Source of the DNA: Flexivirga endophytica
GTDB taxonomy: Bacteria > Actinomycetota > Actinomycetes > Actinomycetales > Dermatophilaceae
NCBI RefSeq assembly: GCF_014640635.1
Contig: NZ_BMHI01000004.1
Location: 124,001 to 188,000, forward strand
DNA: 64,000 bases
Reading direction: 5' to 3'
Shown piece after piece: positions 25,821-34,683 of this stretch. The notes beneath the pieces were generated by a model. That model did no database searches and had not been told where the DNA came from. It saw only the letters and a program-made list of their open reading frames with translations. Within the stretch, counting starts at the first letter, position 1, and each line of letters starts with the position of its first letter. The position numbers and the translations under genes were made by a program.

Positions 25821-26632
25821 TGTCGGGGTTTCCGGGCGACGAAGATCGCCGTGCCGGGGATGACCCGGCCGCGAGTCGGCGACCAGCCGCCCCAGACCTG
25901 CGCGTTGCGGTCCGGCCACTCGGGTTCGACCAGATCGACGAGCGACAGTCCCGATGCGGCGATCTCGCGGATGCGGTCGCCGAGGGTCCGATGGTGCTCG
26001 ACGTATGTCGCGGTGCCGTCGTCGCCCTCCTCGACATACGGCGTGCGGTCGAAGTACGACCGGTCGGCCACCAGACCCTCCGGTCCCGGTGCGTCCGGGA
26101 ACGCCCAGCGGATCGGGTGCGTGGTGGAGAAGACGAACCGGCCGCCCGGGCGCAGCACGCGCGCCGCCTCGCGCATGATCGCGCCGCTGTCCGCCACGAA
26201 CGGCACTGCGCCGTATGCCGTGAAGGCGACATCGAAGGACGCGTCGGCGAACGGCAACGCCATGGCGTCGCACTGGGCGAGCGGCAGGCGGCGGCCGGAC
26301 CGTTCATCGATCAGCGCGCCCTGCCGCAGCATCCCGGCCGACAGGTCGGTCGCCACGACCCGGGCATGCTGCGCGGCGACATACCGGCCGCCCTGTGCGG
26401 CGCCGGCGCCGATCTCGAGGACGTCCCGACCGGCCAGCGGACCGAGCAGGCCCAGCTCCGACTCGGTCAGTCCCTCCGGGCCCCAGACGAGTTCGCTGTC
26501 ACCGAGGAAATCGCCGTGCTCCGCGTAGTAGGCGACCGCCTCTTCGTCCCACCAGCTGCGATTGGCCGTCCGTGTCTCGCCGGTGCCGGCGGTGCGGCGT
26601 CCGACTCCGAAGCCGTCCATCAGGCTGTCCAT
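25814..26632 (-). CDS. Class I SAM-dependent methyltransferase
   Basis: 272-aa Methyltransf_11-type protein. Motif I is VLEIGAGAAQGGRYV (about residues 70-84), the acidic loop is VVATDLSAGML, motif post-I is AMALPFADASFDVAFTAYGAVPF, and motif III is ARVLRPGGRFVFSTTHP. An N-terminal NRSWWDEEAVAYYAEHG is typical of a subgroup encoded just upstream of rpsA in many actinobacteria, so the context is conserved. The substrate is unknown. The start at 26632 has AAGGAG about 11 nt upstream. Confidence 0.8.
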   Translation of the reverse strand: MDSLMDGFGVGRRTAGTGETRTANRSWWDEEAVAYYAEHGDFLGDSELVWGPEGLTESELGLLGPLAGRDVLEIGAGAAQGGRYVAAQHARVVATDLSAGMLRQGALIDERSGRRLPLAQCDAMALPFADASFDVAFTAYGAVPFVADSGAIMREAARVLRPGGRFVFSTTHPIRWAFPDAPGPEGLVADRSYFDRTPYVEEGDDGTATYVEHHRTLGDRIREIAASGLSLVDLVEPEWPDRNAQVWGGWSPTRGRVIPGTAIFVARKPRHD

Positions 26633-26751
26633 CGATCAGGTCGCTCCTTTTGACCCAGCTGTGGACGGGCCGATAGGATCAATACGCGTACGCATGTGCG
26701 TGTCAGGGGTTTGTCTGCTCGACGCTGGCTCCGGCCAGTGTCGCGACGTCA

Positions 26752-26780
26752 TTCCAACACACATTGTCCACATCTAGAGT
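26752..26780 (+). promoter_or_regulatory. Putative rpsA promoter
   Basis: TTCCAA (26752-26757) and TAGAGT (26775-26780) are 17 bp apart and lie upstream of the ribosome-binding site GAAGG (26786-26790). The -10 hexamer is identical to that of coaE and uvrC in this window. The rest of the 169-bp gap 26633-26801 holds nothing else I can support. Confidence 0.5.
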
Positions 26781-26801
26781 CCACCGAAGGTTTCCTACTA
26801 C

Positions 26802-28298
26802 ATGACTGCCACCACCACCTCCCAGGTCGCGATCAACGACATCGGATCCGAGGAGGAGCTGCTCGCCGCCATCGACGCGACGATCAAGCACTTCAATGAC
26901 GGCGACATCGTTGACGGTGTCATCGTCAAGGTCGACCGGGACGAAGTCCTCCTCGACATCGGCTACAAGACCGAGGGCGTCATCCCCTCGCGAGAGCTGT
27001 CCATCAAGCACGACGTCGACCCGAATGAGGTCGTGGCGGTCGGCGATGAGGTCGAAGCCCTCGTTCTCCAGAAGGAGGACAAGGAAGGCCGCCTCATCCT
27101 GTCCAAGAAGCGCGCACAGTACGAGCGCGCCTGGGGGACCATCGAGACCATCAAGGAAGAGGACGGCGTCGTCACCGGCACCGTCATCGAGGTCGTCAAG
27201 GGCGGCCTCATCCTGGACATCGGCCTGCGCGGCTTCCTGCCGGCATCGCTGGTCGAGATGCGTCGGGTCCGCGACCTCCAGCCGTACGTCGGCAAGGAGA
27301 TCGAGGCCAAGATCATCGAGCTCGACAAGAACCGCAACAACGTGGTCCTGTCGCGTCGCGCGTGGCTCGAGCAGACTCAGTCGGAGGTCCGCACGACCTT
27401 CCTCAAGGAGCTGCAGAAGGGTCAGGTCCGCACGGGTGTCGTCAGCAGCATCGTCAACTTCGGTGCGTTCGTCGACCTCGGTGGCGTCGACGGTCTGGTG
27501 CACGTCTCCGAGCTGTCCTGGAAGCACATCGACCACCCGTCCGAGGTCGTCGAGGTCGGCGACGAGGTCACCGTCGAGGTGCTGGACGTCGACATGGACC
27601 GCGAGCGCGTCTCGCTGTCGCTGAAGGCGACCCAGGAAGACCCGTGGCAGCACTTCGCTCGCACCCACGCCATCGGCCAGGTCGTGCCGGGCAAGGTCAC
27701 CAAGCTGGTGCCGTTCGGTGCGTTCGTCCGTGTCGAGGACGGCATCGAGGGTCTGGTCCACATCTCCGAGTTGGCCGAGCGCCACGTGGAGCTGCCGGAG
27801 CAGGTTGTCCAGGTCGGCCAGGAGATCTTCGTCAAGGTCATCGACATCGACCTCGAGCGTCGCCGCATCTCGCTGAGCCTCAAGCAGGCCAACGACGAGG
27901 CCGCAGCCGCGACCGAGTTCGACCCGACGCTCTACGGCATGGCCGCGGAGTACGACGAGCAGGGCAACTACAAGTACCCCGAGGGCTTCGACCCCGAGTC
28001 GGGCGAGTGGCTCGAGGGCTACGAGACCCAGCGCGAGGTCTGGGAGAAGCAGTACGCCGAGGCGCACTCCCGCTACGAGGCGCACCAGGCGCAGATCGAG
28101 CAGGCACGCAAGGACGACGCGGAGGCTGCCGCCACCGCTGCGACCTCCGGTTCGACCTCCTACTCCTCGGAGTCGTCGGACAACGCTCCGGCCTCGTCGC
28201 CCGCTCAGTCGGCTTCGCCGGCTGCAGCACCGGCCGAGGGCACGCTCGCCTCGGACGAGGCGCTCGCCGCCCTGCGCGAGAAGCTCACCGGCAACTGA
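26802..28298 (+). CDS. rpsA: 30S ribosomal protein S1
   Basis: 498-aa protein with four S1 RNA-binding repeats, at about residues 35-105, 122-190, 207-277 and 294-363. Repeats 3 and 4 are near-canonical (VVSSIVNFGAFVDLGGVDGL and VTKLVPFGAFVRVEDGIEGL). The C-terminal tail is acidic then Ser/Ala-rich, as in other actinobacterial S1 proteins. S1 binds mRNA at the 30S platform and helps initiate translation. Codon use is strongly biased to C-ending codons, as expected for high expression, and no GTATGNC site occurs in the gene. It ends at a strong terminator. Confidence 0.95.
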   Translation: MTATTTSQVAINDIGSEEELLAAIDATIKHFNDGDIVDGVIVKVDRDEVLLDIGYKTEGVIPSRELSIKHDVDPNEVVAVGDEVEALVLQKEDKEGRLILSKKRAQYERAWGTIETIKEEDGVVTGTVIEVVKGGLILDIGLRGFLPASLVEMRRVRDLQPYVGKEIEAKIIELDKNRNNVVLSRRAWLEQTQSEVRTTFLKELQKGQVRTGVVSSIVNFGAFVDLGGVDGLVHVSELSWKHIDHPSEVVEVGDEVTVEVLDVDMDRERVSLSLKATQEDPWQHFARTHAIGQVVPGKVTKLVPFGAFVRVEDGIEGLVHISELAERHVELPEQVVQVGQEIFVKVIDIDLERRRISLSLKQANDEAAAATEFDPTLYGMAAEYDEQGNYKYPEGFDPESGEWLEGYETQREVWEKQYAEAHSRYEAHQAQIEQARKDDAEAAATAATSGSTSYSSESSDNAPASSPAQSASPAAAPAEGTLASDEALAALREKLTGN

Positions 28299-28325
28299 GC
28301 TGACCGCCAGCAGTAGCTGAGCAAC

Positions 28326-28363
28326 CGAAAGCCCCTGGAACCATGTGGTTCCGGGGGCTTTCG
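28326..28363 (+). terminator. rpsA rho-independent terminator
   Basis: CGAAAGCCCC-T-GGAACC pairs with GGTTCC-G-GGGGCTTTCG around the tetraloop ATGT: a 16-bp stem with one mismatch, 28 bp after the rpsA stop. The symmetric ends could also stop transcripts of the convergent gene at 28408. Confidence 0.85.
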
Positions 28364-28407
28364 TCATACCAGGACATGCGGCGTGCACAACCGGCAACGG
28401 TCGGTGG

Positions 28408-28953
28408 TTAGGCTCGCGCGCTCGGAGCCTTCTTCGGGAAGAACGTGTAGCTGAACGAGATGACGGCGTCGATCGCGAGCACGAGCGTCCACAGCTGCAA
28501 CGTGTTCAGTAGCGCCTCGGTGCGCGACGCGTCGTGTATGGCGACGATCGCCAGTCCCAGCAGCGCCGCACCGACGGCATACGCGCGCAGGTGCGCGTAC
28601 CAACCGGAGCGCTCGAAAGCGGCTCGCGCCGCGCCATACTTCGGCTTCGGTGCCGGGGGAGGCCCGCCTGCGAAACGGTGCGCGAAGCGCACGTCCGCCC
28701 ACTGCAGCATGCGATGTCCGAAGCCGACGGACACACCGATGTAGATGGCAGCCAGTCCGTGCGCTGCGGTGGCTTCGCCTCCCTGCTGGAGGTCCAGCAC
28801 GGTGGCGATCAGGAGGACCAGATCGACTGCGGGTGCGAGTGCGAGGAGCACATTCGAAAGACGTTGTCGCCGCAGGAGATACCGGCAGCTGAGGCCGGCC
28901 AGGAGGAACAGCCAGAAACCGATCTCGCACGCGACGATGACCCCGATGAGCAC
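28408..28953 (-). CDS. Conserved integral membrane protein, unknown function
   Basis: 181-aa protein with about five hydrophobic segments (at about residues 1-20, 33-52, 60-80, 115-135 and 150-170). The middle cytoplasmic loop contains FAHRFAGGPPPAPKPKYG. I do not recognise the family with certainty. The GTG at 28953 was chosen because AAGGGG precedes it at about 6 nt; an open frame continues upstream but runs through the TetR control region. The gene is divergent from a TetR regulator gene with two palindromes between them, so it is the likely target of that regulator. Confidence 0.6.
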   Translation of the reverse strand: MLIGVIVACEIGFWLFLLAGLSCRYLLRRQRLSNVLLALAPAVDLVLLIATVLDLQQGGEATAAHGLAAIYIGVSVGFGHRMLQWADVRFAHRFAGGPPPAPKPKYGAARAAFERSGWYAHLRAYAVGAALLGLAIVAIHDASRTEALLNTLQLWTLVLAIDAVISFSYTFFPKKAPSARA

Positions 28954-28972
28954 CGCGAACCCCTTGATATCG

Positions 28973-29007
28973 CACGGTCGTGACAAATACAAAATAGCAC
29001 GATCGTG
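28973..29007. promoter_or_regulatory. Twin palindromes, probable TetR operator
   Basis: CACGGTCGTG (28973-28982) and the perfect palindrome CACGATCGTG (28998-29007) are 25 bp apart in the 69-bp gap between the divergent TetR and membrane-protein genes. The AT-rich DNA between them (TACAAAATA) probably carries promoter elements. Binding at both sites would repress both genes. Confidence 0.6.
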
Positions 29008-29022
29008 TGATAAAACCAGAGC

Positions 29023-29610
29023 ATGCCGAAGGTCGTGGATCACGACGCGCGTCGCAGTGAGATTGTCGACGCCGTGATCGGCGTGGTGCATCGCGACGGT
29101 TACGGGGGAGTGTCGGTGCGAGCGGTCGCCGAGGAGGCCGGCTGGTCCACCGGCGCGATCCGGCACTACTTCGCCAGTCAGCCGGAGCTGATCGCGTTCG
29201 CGATGGCCGACCTGGCCGAGCGCGCCCGGGTGCGCATCGACCGTCGCGGGCAGCACGCCACCGATCTGGATGGTCTCGTCGCCCTGCTCGAGGAGGTGCT
29301 GCCGCTCGACGCGACGCGGCGTGCCGAGTCCGAGATGTGGCTAGCCCTGGCCATCGCCGCGCGCACCGAGCCCGAGCTCGCAACCGTATGGCGGGACGTC
29401 CAGGGTCAGTTGCGCGGCTTGATGGAGTCGTGCGTGCTGATGCTCGCGGAGGTGAGTGGCCGAGCGCTCGACATACGCACCGAGACCCAGCGACTGCACG
29501 CCCTGATCGACGGTCTGGCGCTGCACGGCACGCTCTCACCACGGCTGTCCGCAGCGCGGATGCGAGCCACGTTGCGCGCGCATCTCACCCAGCTGGCCGG
29601 CTGCCGGTAG
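29023..29610 (+). CDS. TetR/AcrR family transcriptional regulator
   Basis: 195-aa regulator. The N-terminal helix-turn-helix spans about residues 10-55 (RRSEIVDAVIGVVHRDGY, then VRAVAEEAGWSTGAIRHYF, with the usual Tyr-Phe end of the recognition helix). The C-terminal two thirds form an all-helical ligand domain resembling the BetI/TetR_C_6 group. No Shine-Dalgarno is visible; TGATAA (29008-29013) lies 9 nt before the ATG. It probably controls itself and the divergent membrane-protein gene through the palindromes at 28973-29007. Confidence 0.85.
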   Translation: MPKVVDHDARRSEIVDAVIGVVHRDGYGGVSVRAVAEEAGWSTGAIRHYFASQPELIAFAMADLAERARVRIDRRGQHATDLDGLVALLEEVLPLDATRRAESEMWLALAIAARTEPELATVWRDVQGQLRGLMESCVLMLAEVSGRALDIRTETQRLHALIDGLALHGTLSPRLSAARMRATLRAHLTQLAGCR

Positions 29611-29625
29611 CTCTGGCCGGTCGGT

Positions 29626-29970
29626 TCAGTGTTGGTGCGGCTCCGTCTCGCCGAGCGCACGCAGCGCCAGGGTCGAGTGCGCGTAGGCGCCCCCGGCCCG
29701 CATCTCCGCGGCCACCCAGATCGACTCCATGATCTCTTCCGGGGTGGCGCCCTTGCGCTTGGCCAGCTTGGTGTGGCCGTCGATGCAGTAAGGGCACTGG
29801 GTCGTGTGTGCCACGGCCACCGCGATCAGCTGCTTGGTCTTCTCGTCGAGCGCGCCCTCGGCGAACACCGCTTTGCTGAAGGCCGTGAACGCCTCGTACG
29901 GACCGGGCGCGAGTTCCTTGCGTCGCTGGTCGATCTCGCGGGTGGCGGGTTCGTAGAGGCTCTCGGCCAT
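29626..29970 (-). CDS. Carboxymuconolactone decarboxylase / AhpD-like family protein
   Basis: 114-aa protein with the CxxC-type redox motif CPYCIDGHTKLAKRKG (Cys pair near residue 60), followed by ATPEEIMESIWVAAEMRAGG, the AhpD/CMD fold signature. Such proteins act as alkylhydroperoxidase-like thiol reductases or as decarboxylases; the CxxC with a nearby His favours the peroxidase type. ATG 29970 was preferred over 29979 because GAAGGG then lies 9 nt upstream. It is convergent with the TetR gene (15-bp gap). Confidence 0.8.
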   Translation of the reverse strand: MAESLYEPATREIDQRRKELAPGPYEAFTAFSKAVFAEGALDEKTKQLIAVAVAHTTQCPYCIDGHTKLAKRKGATPEEIMESIWVAAEMRAGGAYAHSTLALRALGETEPHQH

Positions 29971-30058
29971 GGCAGGCATCCCTTCGGACGGATCGGGCTG
30001 GTCCTTTCACGTTAGACCGCGGCGATCGGTCGCGCGCTGGACCCCCGTTCCACTGCAT

Positions 30059-30064
30059 TAGAGT
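30059..30064 (+). promoter_or_regulatory. -10 hexamer TAGAGT, leaderless-type promoter of coaE
   Basis: TAGAGT ends 7 nt before the GTG at 30072 and there is no Shine-Dalgarno, so the mRNA probably begins at the start codon. Confidence 0.5.
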
Positions 30065-30071
30065 CTGGCGC

Positions 30072-31298
30072 GTGCTCTACGTGGGACTCAGCGGAGGGAT
30101 CGGCTCCGGCAAGTCGACGGTGTCGGCGCGCTTCGCCGAACTCGGCGCGGTCGTCATCGACGCCGACCAGCTCGCCCGCGAGGTGGTGGACAGGGGCAGT
30201 GACGGACTGGCAGAGATCGCAACACGTTTCGGCCAGGAGGTGCTTCTGCCCGACGGGTCACTGAACCGTCCGGCGCTCGGCGCGATCGTGTTCGCCGACG
30301 AGCGAGCACGTCGAGACCTCGAGGCCATCACCCATCCACGGGTCCGCGATCTCACCGAGCGTCGCCGCGAGTCGGCACCGCGCGACGCGATCGTCGTGCA
30401 TGACGTGCCGCTGCTCGTCGAAGCGGGCCTCGCCCCCGATCATCATCTGTCCCTCATCGTCGACACCACGGCCGAACGTCGCGCGGGACGTCTGATCCGG
30501 GACCGCGGTATGACGCAGCAGGAGGCCTCGAACCGGATCGCTGCACAGGCCACGGACGAGCAACGGTATGCCGTCGCCGATGCGCTCCTGGACAACAACG
30601 GCACCCGTGAGGAAGTGCTGCAACAGGTGGAAACGCTGTGGCGGGAACGCCTTTCGCCATACAACGACAACCTGCTGGCTGATCGCGGCGTACGCCGACC
30701 ACTGCCGACACGGCTCGCCGAACCGAACCCCGCGTGGCCGCTCGTCGCGGAACGTGCGACAGCGCGGCTCTCGCGCCACCTCGACACCGCCGGGCTGGGC
30801 GAGCGAGTGGCCGGCATCGAGCACATCGGCTCCACGAGCGTTCCCGGGCTGGTCGCCAAGGACGTGATCGACCTGCAGGTCCGGGTCGACGACCTCGAGC
30901 TCGCCCCGACGACCGGGTTCCGCGATGCGTTGCGCGCCGCCGGCTTCGTCGAGGGCCGTCGCAACCGGGACACCGTGCATGCCTGGGCGCCCGACCCGCT
31001 GCAGTGGGAGAAGTACTACTTCAACGGTGCCGACCCGGAGGTCGTCCATCACCTGCACGTGCGGCAGACGGATGGTCCCGGCGCGGACACCGCACTGCTC
31101 TTTCGTGACTGGTTGCGCGCGAACCCAGTCGAACGCGACGCGTATGCCGCCGAAAAACGACGACTGGCCGGGTTGCACCCGGGCGGCACGGAAGCGACCC
31201 GTGGCGATTACCCGCAAGCGAAGGAGCCATGGATCGCGGCGGCACTGCTGCGCGCGCGATCCTGGCGGGAGACCACGGGCGGCCAGGTAACGAAGTAA
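30072..31298 (+). CDS. coaE: Dephospho-CoA kinase fused to a C-terminal GrpB/UPF0157 domain
   Basis: 408 aa. The N-terminal 200 residues are dephospho-CoA kinase: P-loop GLSGGIGSGKSTV (residues 5-17), VIDADQLAREVV, HDVPLLVEAGL and a DNNGTREEV end. It phosphorylates the 3' OH of dephospho-CoA, the last step of CoA synthesis. Residues about 210-395 are a GrpB-like domain (WPLVAERATARLSRHL, GIEHIGSTSVPGLVAKDVIDLQV), a nucleotidyltransferase-fold domain of unknown role. The same fusion is known in mycobacterial CoaE. Its location downstream of rpsA is conserved in actinobacteria. Confidence 0.93.
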   Translation: MLYVGLSGGIGSGKSTVSARFAELGAVVIDADQLAREVVDRGSDGLAEIATRFGQEVLLPDGSLNRPALGAIVFADERARRDLEAITHPRVRDLTERRRESAPRDAIVVHDVPLLVEAGLAPDHHLSLIVDTTAERRAGRLIRDRGMTQQEASNRIAAQATDEQRYAVADALLDNNGTREEVLQQVETLWRERLSPYNDNLLADRGVRRPLPTRLAEPNPAWPLVAERATARLSRHLDTAGLGERVAGIEHIGSTSVPGLVAKDVIDLQVRVDDLELAPTTGFRDALRAAGFVEGRRNRDTVHAWAPDPLQWEKYYFNGADPEVVHHLHVRQTDGPGADTALLFRDWLRANPVERDAYAAEKRRLAGLHPGGTEATRGDYPQAKEPWIAAALLRARSWRETTGGQVTK

Positions 31299-31396
31299 CA
31301 CACTTCGGTCGTGTCCCGCGATTGTTACCCCCGCGTCGACGATCGGCGCACTAATGTTCAGGCCGTGTTGTGCATCGTCGATGAAGCTGTGCGCTC

Positions 31397-32356
31397 GTGA
31401 CCGCATCTTCCGACGCCTCCTCGGTGGCGCCGCGATCCGGTCCGTCGGCTCCGGTGGGGCCGCCACCACGGCGCAGTGGCCGTCCGTACGGCGAGTGGCT
31501 GCTCGCCGCGGGCCTGTTGCTGCCCAACCTGGTGCTGCTGGTGATCTTCACCTACCGGCCGCTCGTGGACAACTTCCGCCTCTCGTTCACCGACTGGAAC
31601 ATCGCAGCCCCCGTCGCGCACTACATCGGTTTCGAGAACTACAAGACGTGGTGGCACGACCCCAACTCGCACGAGGTACTGCGCAACACCCTCATCTTCA
31701 CCGTGTGCGCGGTCGGCATCTCGATGGTGCTCGGTCTGGCGCTGGCGATCCTCCTGGACCAGAAGCTGCGCGGCCGCAACCTGGTGCGGTCGGCGATCTT
31801 CGCGCCGTTCGTGATCTCCGGTGCGGCGGTCGGCATCGCGTTCCAGTTCGTCTTCGATCCCAACTTCGGCATGCTGCGCGACCTGTTCCATCGCATCGGG
31901 ATCCAGGTGCCGGACTTCTATCAGCGGCCGGGATGGGCACTGGTGATGGTGACCACGACCTACGTCTGGAAGAACCTCGGCTACACCTTCGTGATCTATC
32001 TGGCCGCCCTGCAGGGACGCCGGGCCGACCTCGACGAGGCTGCGGAGATCGACGGTGCGTCCGCGTGGCGGCGGTTCCACAAGGTGCTGCTTCCGCAGCT
32101 GCGGCCGACGACGTTCTTCCTGTCGATCACCGTGCTGCTCAACTCGGTCCAGGTCTTCGACATCATCAACGTGGAGACCAGGGGAGGCCCGCAGGGGTAT
32201 GGCACGACGACACTCGTCTATCAGGTCTACCGGGAGACCTTTGTCAACAGCAAGGCCGGGTATGGCGCGACGATCGCCACCATCATGTTCGTGATCCTGT
32301 TGATCATCACGGTGATCCAGGTCCGGGTCATGGATCGAGGGATGCACCGTGACTGA
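31397..32356 (+). CDS. Carbohydrate ABC transporter permease (MalF/UgpA type)
   Basis: 319-aa inner-membrane permease with six spans. It has the family EAA loop EAAEIDGASAWRRFHKVLLPQL (about residues 212-233), which docks on the ATPase. The N-terminus is a Pro/Ser-rich cytoplasmic stretch before the first span. The GTG at 31397 is the first good start. It overlaps the second permease gene by 8 bp. Upstream (31287-31328) are two GTAAC and one GTTAC pentamers. Together with the next three genes it forms a binding-protein-dependent sugar importer; the sugar is not identifiable. Confidence 0.88.
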   Translation: MTASSDASSVAPRSGPSAPVGPPPRRSGRPYGEWLLAAGLLLPNLVLLVIFTYRPLVDNFRLSFTDWNIAAPVAHYIGFENYKTWWHDPNSHEVLRNTLIFTVCAVGISMVLGLALAILLDQKLRGRNLVRSAIFAPFVISGAAVGIAFQFVFDPNFGMLRDLFHRIGIQVPDFYQRPGWALVMVTTTYVWKNLGYTFVIYLAALQGRRADLDEAAEIDGASAWRRFHKVLLPQLRPTTFFLSITVLLNSVQVFDIINVETRGGPQGYGTTTLVYQVYRETFVNSKAGYGATIATIMFVILLIITVIQVRVMDRGMHRD

Positions 32357-33251
32357 CACAGCAGCGGTGACCGGGTTCGACTCGGACGAGAAACCGACCG
32401 GCGCGCACAACGCGGAGGCCGCCAGTTTCGGTGGCACCGGGATGAAGATCGCCGGCTACGTGGGCATGGTGCTGGTCTTCCTGGTGGTGGCGGGTCCACT
32501 TTTCTGGATCGTGGTGACCTCCGTCAAGGAGCGACCGGACATCTACACCCAGCCCGCTCAGTGGTGGCCGGCACACCCGACGTCGGACGGCTACCACTCG
32601 GCCACGACCGCGATCCCGTTCTGGGACTACTTCCGCAACTCGGTGATCATCACCGCGATCCTGTCGATCGCCAAGATCGTGCTGGGCGTGATGAGCGCCT
32701 ATGCGCTGTCGCTGATGCGTTTCCCGGGGCGGAACCTGCTGTTCGTGGTCATCATCGCCGCGTTGATGGTGCCGAACCAGATCACCGTCATCTCCAACTA
32801 CGCGCTGGTCAGCCAACTCGGCTGGCGCAACACCTATCAGGGCATCATCATCCCGCTGGCCGGTGTCGCCTTCGGGACATTCCTGATGCGCAACCAGTTC
32901 CTCTCGGTGCCGGGCGAGATCATCGAAGCGGCTCGCCTGGACGGAGCCGGGCCGCTGAAACTGCTCTGGCGGGTCGTGCTGCCGATGTCCTGGCCGACCT
33001 TGATCGCGTTCTCGATCATCACCGTCGTCAACGAATGGAACGAGTACCTCTGGCCGTTCCTGATGTCCGACGACAGTCGCAGTGGCACCTTGCCGATCGG
33101 GTTGACCCACCTGCAGAACAACGACGGCATCACCAACTGGGGTCCGGTGATGGCGGCCACCGTGCTGGCGATGTTGCCGGTGCTCATCGTGTTCCTCGCA
33201 CTGCAACGTCACATGATCAAGGGCCTGACCGCCGGTGCGGTCAAGGGCTGA
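32349..33251 (+). CDS. Carbohydrate ABC transporter permease (MalG/UgpE type)
   Basis: 300-aa permease with six spans after a roughly 30-residue polar start. The EAA loop is IIEAARLDGAGPLKLLWRVVLPM (about residues 193-215). NEWNEYLWPFL near residue 223 and the closing QRHMIKGLTAGAVKG are typical of MalG-type sugar permeases. It partners with the MalF-type permease to form the channel. Translation is probably coupled to the upstream gene (8-bp overlap) and it is followed after 22 bp by the binding-protein gene. Confidence 0.88.
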   Translation: MTDTAAVTGFDSDEKPTGAHNAEAASFGGTGMKIAGYVGMVLVFLVVAGPLFWIVVTSVKERPDIYTQPAQWWPAHPTSDGYHSATTAIPFWDYFRNSVIITAILSIAKIVLGVMSAYALSLMRFPGRNLLFVVIIAALMVPNQITVISNYALVSQLGWRNTYQGIIIPLAGVAFGTFLMRNQFLSVPGEIIEAARLDGAGPLKLLWRVVLPMSWPTLIAFSIITVVNEWNEYLWPFLMSDDSRSGTLPIGLTHLQNNDGITNWGPVMAATVLAMLPVLIVFLALQRHMIKGLTAGAVKG

Positions 33252-33273
33252 ACTTCGAAGAAGGAGCAATCAC

Positions 33274-34590
33274 ATGTCTGGTTTGACTCGCCGCGGGTTC
33301 CTCGGCGCAGCAGGAGGCGCCGTGGCCGCGACCGGCCTGGCAGCCTGCGCCGGGACCGGCTCGGACTCGTCCGGCAAGGGCGGTAAGGGCGGCGGTGAAT
33401 CAAACACCATCGACTTCTGGAGCAACCACCCGGGCACGTCGACCGCCACCGAGAAGAAGATCATCGCGGAGTTCGAGAAGAAGTACCCCGACCTGAAGGT
33501 GAAGCTCACCGACGCGGGCAAGGACTACGAAGAGGTCGGGCAGAAGTTCAACGCGGCCCTGGCCGGTGGCAACCTGCCGGACGTGATCGTGGCCTCCGAC
33601 GTGACGTGGTTCAACTTCGCGCTGAACAACCGGTTCACGGACATCGACGCGCTCTTCAAGAAGGAGGGCCTGTCGACGGACGACTACGTCGAGGGCCTGT
33701 ACGGCGACTATGAGTACCAGGGCAAGCACTACGCGATTCCCTACGCCCGCTCGACGGTCCTCTTCTACTACAACAAGGACGCCTTCAAGAAGGCCGGCCT
33801 GCCGGACCGCTCGCCGAAGTCCTGGGACGAGTTCACCCAGTGGGCACCGAAGCTGCAGGCGGCCATGGGCGGCGGCAAGCACGCACTGATCCTGGACGAC
33901 GGTGCGGATTACCTGGACTGGACCTTCCAGTCCATCGCGTGGTCGTACGGCGGAGGCTATTCCAAGGGTTGGAAGACAACGTTCAGCGACCCGAAGACGA
34001 TCAAGGCCGCCACGGTGCTGTCGGACTGGGGCAAGAAGGGCTGGGTGAAGACGTCCGCCGATTCCGCGAGCGACTTCGGTGCGGGTCTCGGTGGAGTTCT
34101 GCTGGAGTCGACCGGTGACCTCGGCGGCTTCAAGGAGCTGCCGTTCGAGTTGGGCGTCGGTTTCGTGCCTGCTCCGGGTGGCGTGAAGTGCTGCCCGACG
34201 GGTGGCGCGGGTCTGGCGATTCCGGAGGGGCTCTCGGCGAAGCGGAAGGCGAATGCCGCGAAGTTCCTGGAGTTCCTGACCAATGCCCAGAGCACGGTGA
34301 CCTTCACCCAGGCGACCGGTTACATGCCGGTGCGCAAGTCGGCACTGAAACTCCCCGCCGAGGTGGCATACCTGAAGAAGAACCCGAACTTCAAGGTCGC
34401 CGTCGATCAACTCCCCAAGACACGGCCGCAGGACAACGCCCGCGTCTTCGTGCCCGGTGGCGGCGCGACGATCGGCCAGGCCCTGGACAAGATCATCGCC
34501 GGCGCGAACGTCGAGTCGACGATGAAGGGACTCGACAAGACCATCACCAAGGCGTACGAGTCGCAGGTGAAGCCGAAGCTCAAGGCCTGA
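33274..34590 (+). CDS. ABC transporter sugar-binding lipoprotein
   Basis: 438-aa extracellular solute-binding protein (family 1). The N-terminus MSGLTRRGFLGAAGGAVAAT has a twin-arginine motif followed by the lipobox LAAC (Cys about residue 28), so it is probably Tat-exported and lipid-anchored. The mature part starts with a Gly/Ser/Lys linker and then NTIDFWSNHPGTSTATEKKI, typical of maltose/glycerol-3-phosphate-type binding proteins. RBS GAAGGAG lies 7 nt before the ATG. A hairpin follows the gene and may keep its mRNA level above that of the ATPase. Confidence 0.9.
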   Translation: MSGLTRRGFLGAAGGAVAATGLAACAGTGSDSSGKGGKGGGESNTIDFWSNHPGTSTATEKKIIAEFEKKYPDLKVKLTDAGKDYEEVGQKFNAALAGGNLPDVIVASDVTWFNFALNNRFTDIDALFKKEGLSTDDYVEGLYGDYEYQGKHYAIPYARSTVLFYYNKDAFKKAGLPDRSPKSWDEFTQWAPKLQAAMGGGKHALILDDGADYLDWTFQSIAWSYGGGYSKGWKTTFSDPKTIKAATVLSDWGKKGWVKTSADSASDFGAGLGGVLLESTGDLGGFKELPFELGVGFVPAPGGVKCCPTGGAGLAIPEGLSAKRKANAAKFLEFLTNAQSTVTFTQATGYMPVRKSALKLPAEVAYLKKNPNFKVAVDQLPKTRPQDNARVFVPGGGATIGQALDKIIAGANVESTMKGLDKTITKAYESQVKPKLKA

Positions 34591-34629
34591 CCATGAAGTG
34601 TGATTTCGAACGGACACAGCGAGCTGAGG

Positions 34630-34674
34630 CTGCGTTGGTAGGGCGGCAGCTTGCTGACGCGCCTGCCAACGCAG
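34630..34674 (+). promoter_or_regulatory. Intergenic hairpin between binding-protein and ATPase genes
   Basis: CTGCGTTGGTAGG (34630-34642) pairs with CCTGCCAACGCAG (34662-34674), with one mismatch and a 19-base loop. There is no T run, so it is more likely an mRNA-stabilising or attenuating structure than a full terminator, as in other binding-protein operons. Confidence 0.55.
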
Positions 34675-34683
34675 AATAAGCCG

